A DNA stretch of 64,000 nucleotides. It comes from Sandaracinaceae bacterium. GTDB taxonomy: Bacteria > Myxococcota_A > Polyangia > Polyangiales > Houyiibacteriaceae. Below the pieces are notes generated by a model, which saw only the letters and a program-made list of their open reading frames with translations, had not been told where the DNA came from and made no database searches. Positions 45,213 through 53,247 of this stretch are shown one piece after another. The stretch lies in assembly GCA_016706685.1 (NCBI GenBank), contig JADJJE010000018.1, forward strand, positions 62,001 through 126,000. Direction: 5' to 3'. The translations under genes were made by a program, and so were the position numbers. The first letter of the stretch is position 1; each line of letters begins with the position of its first letter.

Positions 45213-46103
45213 ATGAAGATACGTGTACTTCTCGCGTTCTCCCTGTTCTCTATGGCGCTGTTCGGTGGCGGGGCGGTCGCTCTCGCTCAGCCGGGCGCGG
45301 ACGAACCGGGTCCCACCAACGAAGACCAGGCAGCGCGGCTTCTATTCCAGTCGGCGCGCGAAGCGTTCGCGGTGGGTGAGTACGAGCGCGCGCTGAGCGG
45401 CTTCCAGCAGGCGTACGACCTCAGTCGCCGTCCTGCGCTGCTCTACAACATCGGCACCACGCTCGACCGTCTGCGCCGCGACGACGAGGCCCTCGCGATC
45501 TTCGAGCAGTTCCTGCGTGAGGACCCCGAGACGCCCAACCGCGCCGAGATCGAGTCCCGCGTGGCCCAGCTGCGCGCGGGCATCCAGGCACGCCACGCGC
45601 GTGAAGAAGCGGCTCGCCTCGAGGCCGAGCGCGTGGACGCCGAGCGCCGCGCCGCCGAAGAAGAGCGTCGCCTCGCCGAGGAGCACCGTCGCCTGGCCGA
45701 GGAGGCTGCGAGCGGTGGCGCACACCCGGCGCTGATGATCTCCGTGGGTGGCGTGGCCGTGGCCACTGGGGCGATGGCCCTCGGCTTCGGCCTGCGCACG
45801 CGCGCGCTGGATGACAGCTACGAGGGGTACATCGCCACGACCGACGCCGCGAGCGAGTTCCCCCCCACGGACGAACAACGGGCGGAGGCGCGCGAACGGT
45901 ACAACCGCGCCAAGTCCCGCCAGACGCTCACCAACACCATGCTGGGCATCAGCGGCGCAGCGCTGATCGGGGCGGTGACCCTGATCTTCTTCACGGACTG
46001 GGACGGCGACAGCGACGATGCGCCAGCCCCCGCTGCTCGCCTCACACCTTCTCTGGGCGTCTCGGCTCAGGGCGTCGAAATGGGGATGACCTATGACTTC
46101 TAG
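45213..46103 (+). CDS. Exported TPR protein with C-terminal membrane helix
   Basis: 296 residues. Signal peptide (ALAQPG cleavage likely). Residues about 30-120 hold TPR-like pairs (QSAREAFAVGEYERALSGFQQ, ALLYNIGTTLDRLRRDDEAL). A Glu/Arg/Ala-rich coiled coil follows (about 125-165), then two hydrophobic segments in the last 120 residues, with a short acidic link. Probably periplasmic with a membrane-anchored C-terminus. First of a run of exported-protein genes; its stop overlaps the next gene by 11 bases. Confidence 0.75.
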   Translation: MKIRVLLAFSLFSMALFGGGAVALAQPGADEPGPTNEDQAARLLFQSAREAFAVGEYERALSGFQQAYDLSRRPALLYNIGTTLDRLRRDDEALAIFEQFLREDPETPNRAEIESRVAQLRAGIQARHAREEAARLEAERVDAERRAAEEERRLAEEHRRLAEEAASGGAHPALMISVGGVAVATGAMALGFGLRTRALDDSYEGYIATTDAASEFPPTDEQRAEARERYNRAKSRQTLTNTMLGISGAALIGAVTLIFFTDWDGDSDDAPAPAARLTPSLGVSAQGVEMGMTYDF

Positions 46104-47190
46104 TCGGTTCCACAAGGTCGGGCGCCAGGCGCTCTTCGGGCTCATCTCCCTCGCGTCGCTCGGGGCGAGCGGCTGCACCATCGTCGACTCCGGCTCGCTG
46201 CGCGCCTTCGAGGGTTCGGCGGACACTGGCCCCGTCATGTTCGGTGCGGAGCGCTGCGGTCAGTCCGACACGCCCATCATCAACCCCCGTGTAGGCCAGC
46301 CCCTCCTCATCGACACCACGGAGGCGACCAACAACCTGCGCAGCAGCTGCGGCGGCGGTACCGAGGGCAACGACGTCTTCTTCGCGGTGGACGTGGAGGC
46401 GGGCGACTACTGGCACTTCCACCTCGCCGCCAACCCGGACGACCCGAACGCCAGTATGCGCGACCCCGTCCTCTACCTGTTCAGCTCGGGCGACGAGGAC
46501 AACAGCGGCAACCGCACCTGCGCCGACCGCAGCTGCGACTTCTTCGCCGACCGCTGCAGCAGCAGCAGCGACGAGCACTTTGCTTTCGTGGCCGCTACGA
46601 GCGGGCGCTGGTACCTGGGCATCGACGATCACAACGCGGGCGGCGGCACCTATGTCCTCAACGCCTACCACCCCACCTGCCGCAACGCCATGGTGGAGCA
46701 CGGTGAGGCGTGCGACGACGGCAACGACATCAACACCGACGCCTGCGACAACCTCTGCCGCAAGATCATCCGCCAGGATGGCGCGCAAGAGAGCATCCCG
46801 AACGACAACGAGGTGGAGGCCAACGTGCTGGTCTTCGACGTCAACAGCCTGCTCCGCATCCGCGGCACCGTGGGCGGCCAGGTGGACTGCTACCCGGACG
46901 TCTACGCGCTCAACATCCCCGAGCAGTCGCGCTTGGCGGTCACGGCCATCGAGTCGTTCGGCGGCGCCGAGACGCCGTGCGATGCCGACACCGTGGCGCC
47001 GTTCTCCATCACGCTCCGGAACCGCGCTGGCGGTCAGCCCATCTCGGGCGGCGTGGACTCGAACGGCTGCCCCGTCCTCAACACCGCCGGCCTCGACGCC
47101 GGCGAGTATCTCGTGACGATCGACGCCACCGAGGACCTGCCCCAGGCCGCCCTCTATTGGATGCGCTTCGAGCTGCTCCCTCCGCTCTAG
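46093..47190 (+). CDS. Lipoprotein with DUF4215-like and PPC-like regions
   Basis: 365 residues. Lipobox SGC after a hydrophobic signal. Middle region GEACDDGNDINTDACDNLC is a DUF4215-type Cys-rich motif found in myxobacterial and archaeal surface proteins. The flanking regions have a PPC-like fold (NDVFFAVDVEAGDYWHFHL, RLAVTAIESFGG). Overlaps the TPR gene by 11 bases. Function unknown; co-transcription with the next genes is suggested by strand and a 69-base gap that holds a hairpin. Confidence 0.75.
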   Translation: MTSSRFHKVGRQALFGLISLASLGASGCTIVDSGSLRAFEGSADTGPVMFGAERCGQSDTPIINPRVGQPLLIDTTEATNNLRSSCGGGTEGNDVFFAVDVEAGDYWHFHLAANPDDPNASMRDPVLYLFSSGDEDNSGNRTCADRSCDFFADRCSSSSDEHFAFVAATSGRWYLGIDDHNAGGGTYVLNAYHPTCRNAMVEHGEACDDGNDINTDACDNLCRKIIRQDGAQESIPNDNEVEANVLVFDVNSLLRIRGTVGGQVDCYPDVYALNIPEQSRLAVTAIESFGGAETPCDADTVAPFSITLRNRAGGQPISGGVDSNGCPVLNTAGLDAGEYLVTIDATEDLPQAALYWMRFELLPPL

Positions 47191-47200
47191 CGGACTTTGG

Positions 47201-47220
47201 CGCCGGCGTTCGTGCCGGCG
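47201..47220 (+). terminator. Hairpin between two exported-protein genes
   Basis: CGCCGGC and GCCGGCG form a 7-base stem around six bases, followed by CCCCCGTCTTT. It lies 11 bases after the DUF4215-like gene. It may terminate or only attenuate, since the next gene starts 40 bases on. Confidence 0.4.
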
Positions 47221-47259
47221 TCCCCCGTCTTTCGCTCTTGTTGATCCGCGAGGAGTCCC

Positions 47260-50200
47260 ATGCCCCTCTCCCATCGTTGCTCGTGGTTGCCCGCCGTGTT
47301 GGCGGCGACGCTGCTGCTGGCGCTCGTTCCAGAGCGGGCCAGGGCCTTCCCCGAGCTGGCGGCGCAGGTCCCCAACGTGGCCTACGCCACCAACGACGTG
47401 GGAGAGTCGCGGCCGTGCATCACCTGCCACAACAACGCCAACGGGGGTGACGGGTGCGTCGCCAGCGGCGGCATGAAGCCCTGCCACAACCCGTTCGGAG
47501 CGGCGTTCGGCGCGGCCGGCCGCCAGTGGTCGGCGGCGGTCGCGGCCGGCGATGCAGACGGCGACGGCTTCACCAACGGGCAAGAGCTGCAGGACGCCGC
47601 GGGCACGTGGTTCCCCGGTCTCCCCGCGCCGGGCAACGCCTCCTACGTCACCCGCCCAGGCTTCCCCGAGTCCACGCCGGGGGCGTTCGACGCCGACGAC
47701 GACGGCTTCTGCTGGGTGGGACGCGACACGAACAACAACGGCTCCTGCCTGGATCCGGGTGAGAACGACGGTGCGTTCGACTGCAACGACAACGTGGCCT
47801 CGGTCAACTCCGCCGCCGTCGAGCTCTGCACCGACCTCGCGGACAACGACTGCGACGGGCTCCCCACAGTGGAGGACCCCGAGTGTGCCCAGGTGGTGGA
47901 CGCCGATGACGACGGCTACTGCCTGAGCGGCCGCGATCTCAACGCGGACGGCGACTGTCTAGACAACGGCGAGCCTGGCGCCACGGTGGACTGCGACGAC
48001 ACCCAGCCCACCGCCAACCCTGGCGCGTTCGAGAACTGCACCGACACGGTGGACAACGACTGCGATGGCGACATCGACATGCTCGACAGCGCGTGCACCG
48101 GTGAGGCCGACGAAGACAACGACGGCTTCTGCCCCATCGGAAGCGATCTGAACGACGACGGGGACTGCTTGGACGACGGCGAGTCGCTCGGCGAAGGCGA
48201 CTGCAACGACCAGAACGCGAGCGTCAACCCGAACATCGCGGAGGTGTGCACGGACGTCGTGGACAACGACTGCGACGGCTTCCCGGACTTCCGCGACCTC
48301 GACTGCGCCGACTTGGCCGACAGCGATGAAGACGGCTTCTGTCCGCTGGGCATCGACCTGAACGACGACGGCAATTGCGCCGGCACCAACGAGTCGGACG
48401 GGAGCGCGCAAGATTGCAACGACGCGAATCAGCTGGTGTACCCCACCGCGCTCGAGATCTGCACCGACGCCACCGACCAGGACTGCGACGGCGAGCCCTC
48501 GCTGGGGGACCCTGACTGTGCGGGCTACCTCGACTCGGACGGTGACGAGTACTGCGCCGTGGGCCGCGACCTGAACCTGAACGGCAACTGCCTGGACCCA
48601 GGCGAGTTCGGGCTGGCGGGCGACTGCAACGACGCGAGCGATCAGGTGAACCCCGCCACCGAAGAAGGCTGCTTCGACAGCCTGGACAACGACTGCGATG
48701 GGAGCGTGGACGCCTTCGACTCGGACTGCAGTGAGTTCTCCGACACCGACAGGGACGGCTACTGCTCCGAGGGGCGCGATCTGAACGGGGACGCGGACTG
48801 CACCGACGCCAGCGAGCAGACGGGCGACATGGACGCCGCCCCCAACGACGGCACCATCTACCCGGGCGCCCCCGAGCACTGCTCCGACAACAAGGACAAC
48901 GATCAGGACGGCCTGCTCGACCTCGACGACGGCGACTGCACCACCGCCCTCGACAACGACGGCGACGGATTCTGCCCGCTGGGCATCGACCGTAACGACG
49001 ACGGCGACTGTCTCGACGACGGCGAGAACGACCGCTACCCCGACTGCAACGACAACGATGTCAACGTCTTCCCGGGGGCCGACGAGCTCTGTCAGGACTT
49101 CCGCGACAATGACTGCGACACGCGCATCGACCTCGAGGACCTAGACAGTTGCGGGCGCTACCTGGACGTGGACGGCGACGGCTTCTGCGGCGCCGGCATC
49201 GACGACACCAGCGATGGCGACTGCCTGGACCTCGGCGAGGACCGCTTCGGCGCCGACTGCGACGACGGCGTTCGCAGCATCAACCCGCGCGCGGGCGAGA
49301 CCTGCGACGACGGCATCGACAACGACTGCGACGGACGCGTGGACGCGGCGGACAGCGACTGCAACTGCAACGCCAACGACCAGTGCCCGGCCGCGGGGGA
49401 CTGCACCCTCGGCGTGTGCCTGCAGGGCGACTGCACCGTGGTGCCGGACCGCGCGTGCGAAGACTCGGCCGACTGCTCGGCGCAGGGCGGCGGCTCGTCC
49501 AGCGCGCCCTACTGGCTGGGACTGGTGATCGGGCTCGCCTGGCTGGCGAGAAGGAGGTGGCGCATCTCGAATGCGTCCACGTTTCTAGTTGCGCTCGTGA
49601 TCGGAGGCGCTTCGCTTCCGACCACGGCCTACGCGTTCCCCACCTACGTGAACACCCGCTATGGCCTGACGGCGCTCAACGAGGCGTCCTACACCGCAGA
49701 GTGCAGTGACTGCCACGTGAACCCCGCTGGAGGCGGTGGTGCGCCGTGTGGCCCGAGCTCCGGCGGCCAGCCGTGGGCGTCCTGCCTGAACCCGTTCGGC
49801 ATCCTGTACCGCAACAACGGCTGGACCGTTGGCGTGCGCAACGGCGATGTAGACGGGGACGGCACCAGCAACGAGAACGAATTCCTCGACGTGGCCGATG
49901 CGGGCGGGTCCCCTGGCTCGGCTGGCTTCCCTCGCGGCGCGGAGGACGCCTGCGACATCCTGGCTTGCGCTTCGGCTTTCCCCGCCACCGTGGCCTGTGG
50001 CGCCACCAACATCCGCTGCACGGCCTCGCGCGCCAACGGCCCCGCCGCGCACATGGACGCGGTCAACGCCACCAGCTTCAACTACGCGTTCTCGTTCACC
50101 TGCGTGACGGGCAGCAGCCCCGTGCCGGTCAACAACGACACCAACTGGAGCGACCGCTGCCTGGACCAGAACGAGTGCGCGGGGAACCCGTGCTCGCCGG

Positions 50201-52113
50201 GCGCGTGCAATCAGTTCGCCATCGGCGGCGCATGGCAGAGCCCCGGGTACTTTTGCTCGGGCTGCCCGTCCGGCTACCAGCTGAACGGCACCAGCACGGC
50301 CTGCGTCTTGATCGACGAGTGCGCCGCGAACGTGGACGACTGCGTTGGCGTGGCCACATGCAACGACCCGTCGAGCGCGGTGGGCAACTTCACGTGCACC
50401 TGCCCCGCCGGCTACATGGGCAACGGCGAGGCCAGCGGCACCGGCTGCGTGGACATCAACGAGTGCGCCGGCAGTCCGTGCGGGCCCAACGGCGTGAGCT
50501 GCTCGCAGACGCCCATCGGGTCGTGGAGCTCTCCCGGCTACTCGTGCACGTGCGCCATGGACTACGCCTTCGATGGCACCACCTGCGTGCTGACCAACGA
50601 GTGCACGGCGGTGCCTGCTCCGTGCACCGCGGGCCTGGCCACCTGCCTCGATCCGAGCGCGGTGGACGGTGACGTGCAGTGCGACTGCATGAACGGCTAC
50701 GCTGGCGACGGCTTCGCCATGGGCACCGGCTGCACGAACATCAACGAGTGCACCACGGCCATGCACAACTGCTCACCGCTCGCGGCGTGCATCGACAACC
50801 CGGGTTCGTTCTCGTGTGTGTGCAACCCGGGCACCACGGGCAACGGCACGTCGTGCACCAACATCAACGAGTGCGCGTCCCCGCAGCCCTGCGGCGTGGG
50901 CGGCACCTGCACCGAGCGGGCGCTGGGGGGCACGTGGAGCGCGCCCGGCTACAACTGCAGCTGCACGGCCGGGTACACCAACTCGGGCGGCACCTGCGCG
51001 CTGCAGAACGAGTGCCTCGCGAACCTGGACGACTGTGTGGCCGACGCCAGCTGCTCCGATCCGGGCGTGGCCGTGGGCAACTTCGAGTGCGAGTGCGACA
51101 ACGGGTTCTCGGGGGACGGCAGCGCCTCGGGCAGCGGCTGCACCAACGATGACGAGTGCCTGTTGGAGTCGGACAACTGCTCTCCCAACGCCGCGTGCGT
51201 GGACACCGTGGGCAGCTTCACGTGCACCTGCAATGCCGGCTTCTTCGGCAACGGCGTGAACTGCACGGACATCAACGAGTGCCTCTCGAACACGGACAAC
51301 TGCTCCGTCTTCGCCGACTGCACCAACACCCCGGGCAGCTTCACCTGCGCGTGCAAGAGCGGCTATCAGGGCACGGGCGTCAGCTGCATCGACATCGACG
51401 AGTGCGTCACCGACAACCCGTGCGTGGCCAACGAGGTCTGCCGCAACGCCGCGGGCGGGCCGCCCACGTGTGACTGCGCGCCGGGCTTCACGCGGGTGCT
51501 GGGCATCTGCGAGCGCTCCTGCGGAGACGGCGTCAAGAGCGTGGGCGAGGCGTGCGACGACGGCAACATCGTGCCCGAGGACGGCTGCGACCCGAGCTGC
51601 CAGATCGAGGCAGGCTGGAGCTGCTTCGAGCCGCCTTCGAGCGCGAGCCAGTGCACCAACACCTGCGGCGACGGGGTCATCGACTACCCAGCCGAGCAGT
51701 GCGACGACGGCGAGGCGAACAACGACACGGCGCCGAATGCGTGCCGCGCGGTATGCACGGCGCCCGCGTGCGGGGATGGCGTGCAGGACGACGGGGAAGA
51801 CTGCGACGACGGCGCGGGCAACTCGCCCACCACCGCCAACGCGTGTCGCCCCACCTGCCAGCTCGCGTTTTGCGGCGACGGCATCGTGGACTTCGGCGAG
51901 GTGTGCGATCCCGGGTTGGGGGACCCGCTGAGCAGCGAGCGTTGTGTGCAGCGCTGCTACGCCGACGCTGGCGTGGGTGGTGGGGGTGGATGTTCCGTGT
52001 CGCGCGATGGGTCGGGCAGCCCAGCAGGCTGGCTCGCGCTCGTCGCGCTCGTGCTCTTCGGCGCGCGGCGCCGGCAGCGTGGGAAGACTCCTACAACGAG
52101 AGGCCGAGGATGA
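47260..52113 (+). CDS. Giant surface protein: two CxxCH/Cys-rich paralogues in one frame, MYXO-CTERM ends
   Basis: 1617 residues. Half A (1-~765): signal peptide, CITCHNN (possible heme c site), conserved CHNPFG and GDADGDGFTNGQEL, eight MopE-like repeats of ~70 residues, then a MYXO-CTERM-like SADCSAQGGG-helix-RRR. Half B starts with a second signal-like sequence, CSDCHVN, CLNPFGILY and a DVDGDGTSNENEF block clearly related to A. It then has ten EGF-like repeats, four DUF4215-like blocks and a final MYXO-CTERM (GGGGGCSVS, helix, ARRRQR). The two halves look like neighbouring genes fused by a lost stop or an indel near 49586, where TTTCTAG would become a start-plus-signal (MRPRFLVALVIGG) if one C were added. 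MopE-like repeats bind metals in relatives. Start at ATG 47260; next gene overlaps (ATGA). Confidence 0.75.
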   Translation: MPLSHRCSWLPAVLAATLLLALVPERARAFPELAAQVPNVAYATNDVGESRPCITCHNNANGGDGCVASGGMKPCHNPFGAAFGAAGRQWSAAVAAGDADGDGFTNGQELQDAAGTWFPGLPAPGNASYVTRPGFPESTPGAFDADDDGFCWVGRDTNNNGSCLDPGENDGAFDCNDNVASVNSAAVELCTDLADNDCDGLPTVEDPECAQVVDADDDGYCLSGRDLNADGDCLDNGEPGATVDCDDTQPTANPGAFENCTDTVDNDCDGDIDMLDSACTGEADEDNDGFCPIGSDLNDDGDCLDDGESLGEGDCNDQNASVNPNIAEVCTDVVDNDCDGFPDFRDLDCADLADSDEDGFCPLGIDLNDDGNCAGTNESDGSAQDCNDANQLVYPTALEICTDATDQDCDGEPSLGDPDCAGYLDSDGDEYCAVGRDLNLNGNCLDPGEFGLAGDCNDASDQVNPATEEGCFDSLDNDCDGSVDAFDSDCSEFSDTDRDGYCSEGRDLNGDADCTDASEQTGDMDAAPNDGTIYPGAPEHCSDNKDNDQDGLLDLDDGDCTTALDNDGDGFCPLGIDRNDDGDCLDDGENDRYPDCNDNDVNVFPGADELCQDFRDNDCDTRIDLEDLDSCGRYLDVDGDGFCGAGIDDTSDGDCLDLGEDRFGADCDDGVRSINPRAGETCDDGIDNDCDGRVDAADSDCNCNANDQCPAAGDCTLGVCLQGDCTVVPDRACEDSADCSAQGGGSSSAPYWLGLVIGLAWLARRRWRISNASTFLVALVIGGASLPTTAYAFPTYVNTRYGLTALNEASYTAECSDCHVNPAGGGGAPCGPSSGGQPWASCLNPFGILYRNNGWTVGVRNGDVDGDGTSNENEFLDVADAGGSPGSAGFPRGAEDACDILACASAFPATVACGATNIRCTASRANGPAAHMDAVNATSFNYAFSFTCVTGSSPVPVNNDTNWSDRCLDQNECAGNPCSPGACNQFAIGGAWQSPGYFCSGCPSGYQLNGTSTACVLIDECAANVDDCVGVATCNDPSSAVGNFTCTCPAGYMGNGEASGTGCVDINECAGSPCGPNGVSCSQTPIGSWSSPGYSCTCAMDYAFDGTTCVLTNECTAVPAPCTAGLATCLDPSAVDGDVQCDCMNGYAGDGFAMGTGCTNINECTTAMHNCSPLAACIDNPGSFSCVCNPGTTGNGTSCTNINECASPQPCGVGGTCTERALGGTWSAPGYNCSCTAGYTNSGGTCALQNECLANLDDCVADASCSDPGVAVGNFECECDNGFSGDGSASGSGCTNDDECLLESDNCSPNAACVDTVGSFTCTCNAGFFGNGVNCTDINECLSNTDNCSVFADCTNTPGSFTCACKSGYQGTGVSCIDIDECVTDNPCVANEVCRNAAGGPPTCDCAPGFTRVLGICERSCGDGVKSVGEACDDGNIVPEDGCDPSCQIEAGWSCFEPPSSASQCTNTCGDGVIDYPAEQCDDGEANNDTAPNACRAVCTAPACGDGVQDDGEDCDDGAGNSPTTANACRPTCQLAFCGDGIVDFGEVCDPGLGDPLSSERCVQRCYADAGVGGGGGCSVSRDGSGSPAGWLALVALVLFGARRRQRGKTPTTRGRG
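47689..49365 (+). repeat. Eight MopE-like tandem repeats
   Basis: Eight ~210-base coding repeats, each beginning with a variant of DADDDGFC, then a Gly/Asp-rich segment, a D-C-N/D-D-x pair, an acidic C-T-D-x-x-D-N-D-C-D-G and D-x-x-C. They lie between the first CxxCH domain and the internal MYXO-CTERM. Repeats 5-6 have the most changes. Confidence 0.8.
50164..51511 (+). repeat. Ten EGF-like tandem repeats
   Basis: Ten Cys-rich modules of about 40-50 residues, many starting DINEC or NINEC and ending C-x-C-x-x-G-[YF]. Several carry the calcium-binding D-x-x-E-C start seen in cbEGF domains. Found in the second half of the giant protein, between its CxxCH domain and the DUF4215-like blocks. Confidence 0.8.
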
Positions 52114-53201
52114 AGGACGAGCTGTTTCGCGTTGCGGTCATGGCGTTTGCCCTGGCGTTGGTCACCCCGGGCTGTGGCGATGGGGAGGATCTCCCGCCGG
52201 TGGACCTCGGGCCCGAGGACGACATGAACGTCCCCATGGACCTCGACCTGGACCGAGACATGGGGCCGCCCCCTTGTGACGGGCCCCCGGGCCTGTACGT
52301 GGAGGGCTCGTGCACGGAGCTCGCGGCGGGGGTGCGTCCGTTTCGCCCTCGCTTCCAGCTGTGGAGCGACGCGGCCGAGAAGGAGCGCTTCGTGTTCATC
52401 CCGGAGAACGGCGTCATCGACACCTCGGACCCGGACCGCTGGCTGTTCCCGGTGGGCACCGTGTTCTGGAAGACCTTCTCGCGCGGCGGCGTGCGCCTCG
52501 AGACGCGCATCCTGACCAAGGTGGCGGCGGGCGAGGGCATGGATTCGTGGACCTTCCAGACCTACGGCTGGAACCAGACGCAGGACGACGTGACGCTGGT
52601 GGGCGTGGACGGGCTCAGCAACGTGCTGGGGACCACGCACGACATCCCGTCGCGCGAGGACTGCTTGGCGTGTCATGCCGCCGCCACTCGTGACGTGGGC
52701 CTGGGCTTCGACGCCATCCAGCTGGCCGACATGAACCTCCCGCTCACGCTCGATGACCTGGCGGCGGCGGGCGAGATGAGCGCCAACATCACCATGGCCA
52801 GCGCCGCCACGCCCGGCACCACGGTGCAGCGCAACGCGCTGGGCTACCTGCACGCCAACTGTGCGCACTGCCACGGCGGCAGCTCGCCGCAGGTGGGTCT
52901 CAACATGCAGCTGGTCACGGGCCTGACCGGGGTCTGCGAGACCAACACCTACCTGACCGCGCTCGATGCCGCCGACGACATGGCGGGGGGCTGCACCACG
53001 CCGGGCAGGGATTCGTTCTGGGGTACCATGGACACGCTGCGCGTAGCGCCCAACAGCCTCGCCAACAGCGCCGTCTATCAGCGCATGAGCGTCCGCACGG
53101 CCGGCAACCAGATGCCCCCGGTGGGCACCGAAGACCCGGACACGCTGGGCCTCATGACCATCCAGAACTGGATCATGGGCGGCGTCCCGCACGTCCCCTG
53201 A
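52110..53201 (+). CDS. Diheme cytochrome c-like lipoprotein
   Basis: 363 residues. Lipobox VTPGC after a hydrophobic signal, then an Asp-rich linker. The body includes FRPRFQLWSDAAEKERFV, PVGTVFWKTFSRGG and two CxxCH sites, CLACH and CAHCH, each with a Met-containing stretch downstream (NMQLV, NQMPPVG). This matches SO2930-type diheme cytochromes. Heme attachment, and so electron transfer at the outer membrane, is inferred. Its ATG overlaps the giant protein's TGA by four bases, implying joint expression with a protein that also carries CxxCH sites. Confidence 0.85.
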   Translation: MKDELFRVAVMAFALALVTPGCGDGEDLPPVDLGPEDDMNVPMDLDLDRDMGPPPCDGPPGLYVEGSCTELAAGVRPFRPRFQLWSDAAEKERFVFIPENGVIDTSDPDRWLFPVGTVFWKTFSRGGVRLETRILTKVAAGEGMDSWTFQTYGWNQTQDDVTLVGVDGLSNVLGTTHDIPSREDCLACHAAATRDVGLGFDAIQLADMNLPLTLDDLAAAGEMSANITMASAATPGTTVQRNALGYLHANCAHCHGGSSPQVGLNMQLVTGLTGVCETNTYLTALDAADDMAGGCTTPGRDSFWGTMDTLRVAPNSLANSAVYQRMSVRTAGNQMPPVGTEDPDTLGLMTIQNWIMGGVPHVP

Positions 53202-53222
53202 GCCGTTCGCGGCACCTGCGCC

Positions 53223-53247
53223 GAGCTCGGGGCAGCACCCCGGGCTC
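53223..53247. terminator. Hairpin between convergent genes
   Basis: GAGCTCGGGG and CCCCGGGCTC form a 10-base stem (one G-T pair) around CAGCA. It lies between the cytochrome-like gene and the end of the transglutaminase gene, and could end transcription from both sides. Confidence 0.55.

Noticed and set aside
47689..49365. Regular ~210-base repeats, considered as a CRISPR or satellite array.
   Set aside because: Periodicity is in the protein (MopE-like repeats, period ~70 codons), repeats are diverged, and no spacers exist.
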